Of a stretch of 64,000 nt of DNA, positions 51,624 to 58,436 are shown in pieces (positions within the stretch are counted from its first letter, which is position 1; every line of letters starts with the position of its first letter). Source of the DNA: Akkermansiaceae bacterium UBA1315. Lineage in GTDB: Bacteria; Verrucomicrobiota; Verrucomicrobiia; Verrucomicrobiales; Akkermansiaceae. Where the stretch lies: assembly GCA_002307065.1 (NCBI GenBank), contig DBTN01000009.1, positions 51,025 to 115,024 of the forward strand, written 5' to 3'. A program made the position numbers and the translations under genes. Under the pieces are notes generated by a model. It worked only from the letters and a program-made list of their open reading frames with translations. It had not been told where the DNA came from and searched no databases.

Positions 51624-52073
51624 ATGCTGATCTTATTTGCCACCATGACCGGGAACGCCGAAGACGCGGCGGAAATCATCGCCAAGAAGCTCCGCAAAGC
51701 AGGGCACGTGGTGAAAGTTGCGAACATTGAGAAATTTTCGCCTGCGGATCTTCCCGCACGGGGCGAGCCGGTTTTGTTCACGGCTAGCACCTGGGGAGAA
51801 GGCGAGCCACCGGACGAAGCCTTGGATTTTTGGGAAGCGTTGGAAAAACTGCCAAGCGGTTCGCTCGATGGCTTGGAATTCGCCGTCTACGCGCTGGGCG
51901 ATTCCAGTTATGACGAATTCTGCGGTTTTGGCCGGAAGCTCGACGAAACGCTCGAAGCCAAGGGCGGAATCCGCATCGCCTCGCGCGCCGAGTGCGATTG
52001 CGATCACGAAGAATTCGTCGACGTCTGGACCGAACAAGTCCACGCCGCATTGAATGACCAATCTGCCGTCTGA
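51624..52073 (+). CDS. Flavodoxin
   Basis: A 149-residue short-chain flavodoxin, an FMN-dependent low-potential electron carrier that replaces ferredoxin under iron limitation. The FMN phosphate loop is ATMTGNAEDAA (residues 6-16). TASTWGEGEPPDEALDFWEAL (about 53-73) and YALGDSSYDEFCGFG (about 88-102) contact the isoalloxazine ring. The start is ATG 51624, with TTGAGGG upstream. It is the first gene of an operon with a predicted Fur operator, then EF-hand, ApbE-DUF2271 and PepSY genes. Cioc/MioC-type flavodoxins are a possible alternative. Confidence 0.9.
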   Translation: MLILFATMTGNAEDAAEIIAKKLRKAGHVVKVANIEKFSPADLPARGEPVLFTASTWGEGEPPDEALDFWEALEKLPSGSLDGLEFAVYALGDSSYDEFCGFGRKLDETLEAKGGIRIASRAECDCDHEEFVDVWTEQVHAALNDQSAV

Positions 52074-52099
52074 AAATTTTTGAGAAACCACTCGATCTT

Positions 52100-52594
52100 A
52101 TGAAACACTATTACCTCATCGCCCTGCTCGGAACCGTCGGATTTGCATTTGCTCATGAAGAAGGCGAGCGGGCGGGCGGCCAGCGCAGCCCCGGCGGAAT
52201 GATGGCGCGGTTGCCGATCACCAAGGCGCTCGACAAAGATGCCGACGGTGAACTTTCCGCTGAAGAAATCGCGGGAGCGACCGCCGCGTTGTTGACGCTC
52301 GATAAAAATGGCGACGGCAAGCTTTCCGGCGAAGAAATCCGGCCGGTCATGCAGCCGCGTGGCGAAACCGCCCATCAGACCGCTCACCGGACCTTGGAAG
52401 AGTTCGACAAAAACAAAGACGGAAAGCTCGTCGCTGACGAACTTCCGGCCCGGATGAAAACCATCATCGAACGCGCCGACGAAGATAAAGACGGTGCCGT
52501 CACCGAAGAGGAGCTGATCAAACGCATCGAAAAAGATGCCCCACCGGCTGAGCCACGCCCCGAAGGCAAAGCGCCTGAAAAAACGGACGCCTGA
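52100..52594 (+). CDS. Exported EF-hand protein
   Basis: A 164-residue protein with a signal peptide (MKHYYLIALLGTVGFAFAHEE) and four EF-hand calcium loops: DKDADGELSAEE (about 44-55), DKNGDGKLSGEE (about 68-79), DKNKDGKLVADE (about 103-114) and DEDKDGAVTEEE (about 130-141). Each has the Asp/Asn at positions 1, 3, 5 and Glu at 12. The C-terminus is Pro/Glu/Lys-rich. It probably binds Ca2+ in the periplasm. It lies 26 bp after the flavodoxin and 17 bp before the ApbE fusion, so it is an operon member. Its link to redox chemistry is unexplained. Confidence 0.9.
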   Translation: MKHYYLIALLGTVGFAFAHEEGERAGGQRSPGGMMARLPITKALDKDADGELSAEEIAGATAALLTLDKNGDGKLSGEEIRPVMQPRGETAHQTAHRTLEEFDKNKDGKLVADELPARMKTIIERADEDKDGAVTEEELIKRIEKDAPPAEPRPEGKAPEKTDA

Positions 52595-52611
52595 TTTCAC
52601 CTGATCCTTCG

Positions 52612-54090
52612 ATGAAATTTTCCCTGCTCCTCCCGTTTCTGATCGCGCCGGCGTTCGGTGAGACGTTCTCGTTTCACCATGAAAACGTGCTCGGCACCTC
52701 GCTTGAGCTCCGCGTGCATTCCGAGTCCGAAGTTTCCGCGAAAAAAGCGGAGGCGGCGGTCCTCGGCGAAATCGATCGCTTGTCCGGTGTTCTGAATACG
52801 TGGAGCACGGACAGCGAAATTTCCCGTTGGCAGAAATCGAGCGGACCGGTTTCCGTTTCGGCGGATCTGGCGGCGGTTCTGAAATCCTGCGATCTCTGGA
52901 ATCACCTGACACTGGGGGCGTTCAACGTCCGCGCTGGCAAACTCAGCCAAGTCTGGAAAAACGCGGCGAAGTCTCAAATTCCACCGACTCAAGCCGAGCT
53001 CGCGACGCTTCACGCGGAAATCGAACGCCCGGCGTGGACGCTGAAAAGCGATTCGAACACCGCGACTTATCTCGCCGCGCCGGGTGAAATCTCGGTCGAT
53101 GCTTTGGCGAAAGGTTTCATCATCGACCGCGCGATCGAAACCGGTTCGGCAACCGGACAGATCCAAGGAATCACGCTGAACATCGGCGGGGATCTTCGGG
53201 TTTGGGGGAAATCCGAAGAACGGGTCGCGATTGCCGATCCGCAGAATGACGCGGAGAACGCGCCGCCTTTGACGACCGTTACCCTTCGCGATCAAGCATT
53301 GGCGACCAGTGGCGGTTATCGACGTGGCACGGAAATCGGCGGGAAATCCATTTCTCACATTTTCGATCCGCGAACCGGTTTGCCGGCCGATCACGTTTCC
53401 AGCGCTTCGGTCATTGCGCCGAATGCGGAAACGGCGGACGCGCTTGCGACGATTTTTAACGTGCTCAAACCGGTCGAAAGTCTGGCGATGGCCGACGCGT
53501 TGCCGGGCGTTTCCTGCCTGATTGTTTCCAGCGATGGGAACATGCACCGCAGCCGAAACTGGCCGGTTTCGGGCGAAAATCGCCTCATGACCGTCGCCGC
53601 CGAAAACGCGACCGGGCCGATGGAACTGACCGTGGATTTCGAACTCGATAAACCGGAAGCGCCCCGGTATTTGCGGCCGTATGTCGCGATCTGGATCGAA
53701 GACAAAGATGGCTTTCCCGTACGCACGCTGAGCCTGTGGATTCTCAAAGGCGAAAAAGGTCTGCGCTGGCTTTCCGATCTCAAACGCTGGAGCCGCTCGG
53801 ATAAAACGCGCCGTCTCGCGGAATCGACCGATATCGTCCCGCTCATCACCTCGGCGACTCGGAATCCGGGAAAATACAGCGTTGTTTGGGACGGACTCGA
53901 TGACAACAAGCAGCCTTTGCCCGCCGGCGAATACACGTTTTACCTCGAAGCCGCCCGCGAAAAAGGCACGTATCAACTGATGAAGCATCCATTCGTCGTT
54001 GGTGGTGAGCCTTTTAAAGTCACGCTCGATGGGAACGTGGAAGTGAAATCGGCAACGCTCGATTACCACCCAAAGGCCGCCGCCCATTAA
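52612..54090 (+). CDS. apbE: FAD:protein FMN transferase (ApbE) fused to a DUF2271 domain
   Basis: A 492-residue exported fusion with a signal peptide (MKFSLLLPFLIAPAFG). Residues about 20-320 are the ApbE flavin transferase, which attaches FMN covalently to Ser/Thr of redox proteins outside the cytoplasm. Recognised parts are STDSEISRWQKS, SVDALAKGFIIDRA, NIGGDLRVWG, ATSGGYRRG and HIFDPRTGLPADHVSS. Residues about 335-485 are DUF2271 (VDFELDKPEAPRYLRPYVAIWIED, LSLWILKGEKGLRWLSDLKRW, VWDGLDDNKQPLPAGEYTFYLEAARE). The usual ApbE substrate motif D-G-A-T was not seen in the neighbours. It lies one base before the PepSY gene. Confidence 0.93.
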   Translation: MKFSLLLPFLIAPAFGETFSFHHENVLGTSLELRVHSESEVSAKKAEAAVLGEIDRLSGVLNTWSTDSEISRWQKSSGPVSVSADLAAVLKSCDLWNHLTLGAFNVRAGKLSQVWKNAAKSQIPPTQAELATLHAEIERPAWTLKSDSNTATYLAAPGEISVDALAKGFIIDRAIETGSATGQIQGITLNIGGDLRVWGKSEERVAIADPQNDAENAPPLTTVTLRDQALATSGGYRRGTEIGGKSISHIFDPRTGLPADHVSSASVIAPNAETADALATIFNVLKPVESLAMADALPGVSCLIVSSDGNMHRSRNWPVSGENRLMTVAAENATGPMELTVDFELDKPEAPRYLRPYVAIWIEDKDGFPVRTLSLWILKGEKGLRWLSDLKRWSRSDKTRRLAESTDIVPLITSATRNPGKYSVVWDGLDDNKQPLPAGEYTFYLEAAREKGTYQLMKHPFVVGGEPFKVTLDGNVEVKSATLDYHPKAAAH

Positions 54091-54091
54091 C

Positions 54092-54751
54092 GTGTCCGAA
54101 ACCGAAATGCCTGCGGCGAAACCGGTTCGCCGCTCCGTGCCATCCACTCCGCGCGCGCCGACGAAGCGCAGTCTGAAACAGCGCCTCGCGAACCCGATGC
54201 GCTGGCTGCACATCTATTCGTCGATGTTCGGGCTGGTCGCGATTTTGTTTTTCAGCGTGACCGGACTCACCCTGAATCATCCGACGTGGACCTTCGGCAG
54301 TGTTTCGAAAGAAGAAACGCAAACCGGCCAGATGCCCGGAAAGTGGCTGAAACCGGACGTTTCCAAACTCGAAGTCGTCGAACATCTGCGAAAGGAAAAC
54401 CGGGTGCGCGGCTTGGTCGATAATTTCACCATCGATGACACCGAGTGCTCGATCACGCTGAAAGGCCCGGCCTATTCGGCGGACATTTTCCTCAATCGCG
54501 AAACCGGTTCTTACGAAGTCACGCAACGTTACGCCGGCCTCACCGCGTTCATGAACGACCTCCACAAAGGCCGTGATTCCGGAAAAGCATGGTCGCTCGT
54601 GATCGATCTTTCCGCCGTCATTCTGATCATCGTATCGCTGACCGGTATCGCTTTGTTGCTCTACATCAAGCGCCGTCGGGGAAAAGGTTTCTTAGCTACA
54701 GTGGGTGGATTCGCTGTGCTGGCGGTGATCATCTGGTTATGCGTACCGTGA
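54092..54751 (+). CDS. PepSY-type transmembrane protein
   Basis: A 219-residue membrane protein. A basic N-terminus (KRSLKQRLANPMRWLHIYSSMFGL) leads into TM1 (about 42-62), followed by GLTLNHPTW and a periplasmic PepSY-like domain (about 65-160, with VVEHLRKENRVRGLVDNF and YEVTQRYAG), DLHKGRDSGKAWSLVIDLSAVIL at TM2, and a third hydrophobic segment at the end. The H-x-H...DLHKGR pattern is typical of PepSY-associated cytochrome-like membrane proteins found beside DUF2271 and ApbE. The start is GTG 54092. It likely moves electrons between membrane and periplasm. Confidence 0.85.
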   Translation: MSETEMPAAKPVRRSVPSTPRAPTKRSLKQRLANPMRWLHIYSSMFGLVAILFFSVTGLTLNHPTWTFGSVSKEETQTGQMPGKWLKPDVSKLEVVEHLRKENRVRGLVDNFTIDDTECSITLKGPAYSADIFLNRETGSYEVTQRYAGLTAFMNDLHKGRDSGKAWSLVIDLSAVILIIVSLTGIALLLYIKRRRGKGFLATVGGFAVLAVIIWLCVP

Positions 54752-54816
54752 CTGGTTTTCGGGCTCATTGAAACGATTCGACAAACAGCATCGGGTAGAG
54801 ATAGAGTTTTCCTGTT

Positions 54817-55395
54817 TTGATAAAAAGGCCGAAAAGAATTACAGGTGTGGGTGCGCTTTTTTGCGTGGCAGGAGTCTTAGCGTTATTCGAAATCATCTAC
54901 AGTTTTTCGCAGAACCGGATTAATCTCAACTTCGCGGTGTTATTGCTGCCGATTGGGATTGGTCTTTTGATGGGAAAAAGCGGCGCACGGTGGTGGGCAA
55001 GAATCAGCATTTATATTGGTTACCTGCTGCTGGCGATTTCAGTGCTAACTGCGATCTTTTCAATTGAGAATGTCTACTTTGTGATGGGCGATACGGTGTT
55101 GAGAGGAGCTGCGGCGATGCCGTTCTATCTTTTCATTCTTATGCTCATTGGTGCTTTGTTGACTGTAGTGAAACGCGTTCTCTATTCCGCAAAAGCTTCA
55201 GAATTTTTTGTTGAAAAAGAAGCGGTGGAGAGGGCCAACGAACCGGTTTCGGATTTCAGTAAGTTTTTAAACCAGCATCCGGAATTTCGAAATCATCCTC
55301 CGAATGAACAGTGGAAAGAGTTCGAGCAATGGATGGAAAATCGCCGAACACAGGCACCGCCAGTTATACAGGTAATTCCTGAAGCAAAAAACTGA
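54817..55395 (+). CDS. Small membrane protein of unknown function
   Basis: A 192-residue protein with four hydrophobic segments (about 9-30, 36-52, 60-85 and 97-118) and a soluble, charged C-terminal tail (about 125-192) rich in Glu, Asn and Pro. No family was recognised. The start is TTG 54817, since no ATG or GTG fits at the beginning of the first helix. The base composition is lower in GC than the preceding operon, but a terminator between them was not found. It may be a separate gene or a later acquisition. Confidence 0.55.
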   Translation: MIKRPKRITGVGALFCVAGVLALFEIIYSFSQNRINLNFAVLLLPIGIGLLMGKSGARWWARISIYIGYLLLAISVLTAIFSIENVYFVMGDTVLRGAAAMPFYLFILMLIGALLTVVKRVLYSAKASEFFVEKEAVERANEPVSDFSKFLNQHPEFRNHPPNEQWKEFEQWMENRRTQAPPVIQVIPEAKN

Positions 55396-55454
55396 GTGGA
55401 ACCGCCCGGTTTTCGGGCTGGAGGAATCGGGGCGGAGATGTTTCGCTCGGTTTG

Positions 55455-56528
55455 ATGATGGATGGATCGTTATTGGTGCTCGGTCTGGAAGGGCCGGAGC
55501 TGACGTCGGATGAGGCGGCGCTTTTTCGAAAGCTGCAACCGGCGGGATTCATCTTGTTCACGCGGAACATCGTGTCGGCGGAACAGACGCGGAAGCTGAC
55601 GGATGATTTGCGCGATCTTTCGTCGGAGACGCCGATCATCGCGATCGATCAAGAAGGTGGACGGGTGACACGGACGAAAGACATCGCTCCGGCGACTCCG
55701 TCGGCTCCGGCGTTGGCGGCGAAAGGCGATCCGTTGGTGATCGGAAACGCGGCGGTATTGACGGCGGATCTTTTGCGGTTGCTGGGGGTGAATATGGATT
55801 TCGCACCGGTTTTGGATCTCGATCATTTTCCGGACACGAAGAATGCGACGACCGGTCGGAGCTGGGGACGCGATCCGCAGCGGGTGATCGATCACGCGGG
55901 TCAGTGGAACCGGTGGCTGCGCAAACGTTCGGTTGCGAGTTGTGCGAAACATTTCCCGGCCGGCGGACGGGCGAAGTCCGATCCACATCATGATTTGCCG
56001 TCGTCGGAGGTTACGATCGAGGAGCTTTTGCGGGAGGATGTGATTCCTTACACGGCGCTGATGCCGGAGCTGGACGCGGTGATGTTGGCGCACATTGATT
56101 TTCCAAACATCGATCCGGATTTCCCGGCATCGCTATCGCCGCGAATGATCCGCGGGTTTTTGCGCGATCAGCTTGGCTTTGATAGACACGTGGTTTTGAC
56201 CGACGATTTGGACATGGGGGCGATCACCCAGCGCTACGGTCGCGGGCAGGACGTGAAGCTGGCGATCGAAGCGGGAAACGATCTGGCGCTCATTTGTCAC
56301 CGGATCGAAACGGCGGAGGTCGCGGCAAAAGCGATCGCGGAGCTGCCATACTGGATGGTTGATGAAGCGCGCGCTCGGGTCGATCGATTGCGGAAAAAAA
56401 AGCTGCATCACCCGCTGAAGTGGTCCGAGCGAAAATGGGAGGAAACGGTTGCGGCGTTGGAAAAACTGGCGGCGGAGACTCCGGAGATCGGCGATGTCGG
56501 AAGTTCCAGCCCGGTTGCCAAATATTAA
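55455..56528 (+). CDS. nagZ: Beta-N-acetylhexosaminidase, GH3 NagZ type
   Basis: A 357-residue GH3 enzyme that removes GlcNAc from muropeptides in cell-wall recycling. LRKLQPAGFILF-like GH3 start (here FRKLQPAGFILFTRNI), IIAIDQEGGRVTR (about 58-70), and MDFAPVLDLDHFP (about 114-126) are present. The catalytic loop reads KHFPAGGRAKSDPHHDLP instead of the usual KHFPGHGDTxxDSHxxLP: the Asp-x-His dyad (about 175-177) is kept, but the preceding G-H-G-D-T is changed. The start is ATG 55455, the first of two ATG codons. It overlaps the rlmN start by 35 bp. Confidence 0.88.
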   Translation: MMDGSLLVLGLEGPELTSDEAALFRKLQPAGFILFTRNIVSAEQTRKLTDDLRDLSSETPIIAIDQEGGRVTRTKDIAPATPSAPALAAKGDPLVIGNAAVLTADLLRLLGVNMDFAPVLDLDHFPDTKNATTGRSWGRDPQRVIDHAGQWNRWLRKRSVASCAKHFPAGGRAKSDPHHDLPSSEVTIEELLREDVIPYTALMPELDAVMLAHIDFPNIDPDFPASLSPRMIRGFLRDQLGFDRHVVLTDDLDMGAITQRYGRGQDVKLAIEAGNDLALICHRIETAEVAAKAIAELPYWMVDEARARVDRLRKKKLHHPLKWSERKWEETVAALEKLAAETPEIGDVGSSSPVAKY

Positions 56529-57660
56529 CATCGGGCTTGAACGGATCGGACGGTGCGGTGAAGTTTCCGCCGTGGCCCCTGCCGTTCAACAATCGCTGCA
56601 CGATCTCGGATTTTCCGAGATGGCGGCGATCTTTGCGGAGGACGGCGTCGCGCCGCACCATGCGAAAATCTTCTGGCGGGCGCTGCATTACGACGGGGAA
56701 ATCGATTTGCTAAACCGCTCGGATTTTTTGCCTCCGCTGAAGCGGTGGATCGAGGAATCGGTCGGTGAAGGAAAGCGGTTTTTTCTCGATACGCCGGAAG
56801 TCGTCGATGAAATCAACAGCAGCGATGGATTGACGCGGAAGTTTTTACTGCGTCTCCGCGACGGTCAGACGATCGAAACGGTCCTGATGGGTTACGACGG
56901 ACGGCACACGGTCTGTGTCAGCACTCAGGCGGGTTGTGCGATGGGCTGCGTTTTTTGCGCAACCGGACAAATGGGTTTTGTACGCCATTTGAGACCGGGG
57001 GAAATCGTCGCACAGGTGCTGCACGTCCGGCGGGCGCTGCGTGAAAGTCATCCGAACAAACGCGTTCGCAACATGGTGATGATGGGCATGGGCGAGCCGC
57101 TGCACAATTATGACTCGGTGATGAAGGCGCTCGACATGATTTCCGACGTGCGCGGACCGAGCATCGGACCGTCAAAAATCGCGGTAAGTACGGTAGGCGT
57201 CGTACCGTCGATCTTGCGGATGGCGAAAGAAAACAAGCCCTACCGGTTGGCGGTGAGTTTGCACGGCGCGACGGAAGAAGAACGGCTGGCGCTGGTGCCG
57301 GCCGGGAAAAAGTGGCCGCTCGGGATGCTGCTCGATGCGTGTCGAAGTTATGGCGAGACGACCGGGAAACGGATTTTTTTCGGTTGGACCTTGATTTCCG
57401 GAGTGAACGATTCGCCGGAACAGGCAGCGAAGCTCGCCGAGCTTTTGAAAGGAATCGACGCTCACATCAATTTGATTCCGCTGAATCCAACCGGTGGTTT
57501 CGGCGGAACCGCCACGGCAAATGCCGCAGGACTCGCGTTTCAGAAAGTCCTGCTCGCCGCGGGTTTCCCCTGTACGTTTCGGCAACGCCGGGGCATCGAC
57601 GTGGCGGCAGGTTGCGGTCAATTGAAAGCGGAGAAAAAGCGGGCGGTGTCCGTCGGATAA
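56494..57660 (+). CDS. rlmN: RlmN-type radical-SAM rRNA methyltransferase
   Basis: A 388-residue radical-SAM enzyme that methylates C2 of an adenosine in 23S rRNA (and some tRNAs). The 4Fe-4S motif is CAMGCVFC (about 149-156), followed by ATGQMGFVRHLRPGEIVAQV, MMGMGEPLHNYDSVMKAL and SVLHG-like AVSLHGA. The C-terminal RRGIDVAAGCGQL carries the Cys used for the methyl intermediate. The start is ATG 56494 inside the nagZ end. A longer N-terminal extension than usual precedes the catalytic core (about 100 residues), holding a helical domain with LHDLGFSEMAAIF. Confidence 0.93.
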   Translation: MSEVPARLPNINIGLERIGRCGEVSAVAPAVQQSLHDLGFSEMAAIFAEDGVAPHHAKIFWRALHYDGEIDLLNRSDFLPPLKRWIEESVGEGKRFFLDTPEVVDEINSSDGLTRKFLLRLRDGQTIETVLMGYDGRHTVCVSTQAGCAMGCVFCATGQMGFVRHLRPGEIVAQVLHVRRALRESHPNKRVRNMVMMGMGEPLHNYDSVMKALDMISDVRGPSIGPSKIAVSTVGVVPSILRMAKENKPYRLAVSLHGATEEERLALVPAGKKWPLGMLLDACRSYGETTGKRIFFGWTLISGVNDSPEQAAKLAELLKGIDAHINLIPLNPTGGFGGTATANAAGLAFQKVLLAAGFPCTFRQRRGIDVAAGCGQLKAEKKRAVSVG

Positions 57661-57721
57661 CGCATTCTGGCATCCTGCTTTTTCGCTTTCCGCCTGCGGT
57701 TTGGAATCGCAATCTGGCGGG

Positions 57722-58429
57722 ATGAAAGCGGTGGTGATGGGGATTTTTGCAGGTTTTCTCTGCGGCTGCGGCCCGGCGGATGCGGAGGTGTCGTTTCTTC
57801 CAGACAAACCGGTGAAGGGCAGCGTTTTCCGATCGTACGAAGCCAAGGGGCGCTCGAAATGGGCGAAAAATTGGACATCGAATTTCGATCTCACAGGTGT
57901 CTCGTGGAACGACGCGCGCACGGCGACCTTGATCGCCCCATCCTTCGTGGTGATGGCGAAACATTTCATGCGGCCTCAACAGGTACCGGTCATGTTCCAC
58001 GACCGTGAAGGAAAGCCGTGTGAGCGCTACATCGTGGGAGCGATCGGTTTGCCCGATTACGATGTCGCGGTGGCAAAGCTGAATCTTCCGGTGGCCGCGG
58101 GCATCAAGAGTTATTCATTCGCCAAACCGGAACAAATCACGCCGGGGCGGCCGGTGTTGATTTCCGATCAGACGATGACCCTTTCCGTTCACGAAATCAA
58201 CGACCTCAGGCATAACATGGTCGTGTTTCGTTTTGTGCAGAAACTGGACCCGGTCTATCGCCGGAATCTGATCGTGGGAGACAGCGGGAATCCGTCGTTT
58301 CTGATCGATCGGGGCGAGCTTTTGCTTTTGGAAACGCACACGACCGGTGGGCCGGGTGCGGGTCCATGTTATGCGAATCCCAAGATCCAGGCCGAGGTAA
58401 AGCGGGCGATGGCAGAATTGGGAGAGTGA
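57722..58429 (+). CDS. Exported trypsin-like serine protease
   Basis: A 235-residue protein with a signal/lipobox (MKAVVMGIFAGFLCGCG). The triad of chymotrypsin-fold proteases can be picked out: His80 in VMAKHFM, Asp at about 112 in GLPDYDVAVAKL, and Ser at about 187 in VGDSGNPSFL. TATLIAPSFVV upstream of the His resembles the typical strand before the histidine loop. There is no PDZ domain. The target is unknown. Fewer than eight residues separate the next gene in the convergent direction. The start is ATG 57722; a longer frame at 57701 is less likely. Confidence 0.78.
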   Translation: MKAVVMGIFAGFLCGCGPADAEVSFLPDKPVKGSVFRSYEAKGRSKWAKNWTSNFDLTGVSWNDARTATLIAPSFVVMAKHFMRPQQVPVMFHDREGKPCERYIVGAIGLPDYDVAVAKLNLPVAAGIKSYSFAKPEQITPGRPVLISDQTMTLSVHEINDLRHNMVVFRFVQKLDPVYRRNLIVGDSGNPSFLIDRGELLLLETHTTGGPGAGPCYANPKIQAEVKRAMAELGE

Positions 58430-58436
58430 TTCTTTT

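Noticed and set aside
51707..51712. CACGTG core at the flavodoxin gene (and another at about 56.19 kb) as further parS sites
   Set aside because: The flanks do not extend to GTTCCACGTGGAAC, so they are ordinary hexamers.
52597..54213. 538-residue minus-strand open frame antisense to the ApbE-DUF2271 gene
   Set aside because: The translation is rich in Arg, Phe and Gly with no domain, while the opposite strand encodes clear ApbE and DUF2271 motifs. Codon structure and high GC keep the antisense frame open.
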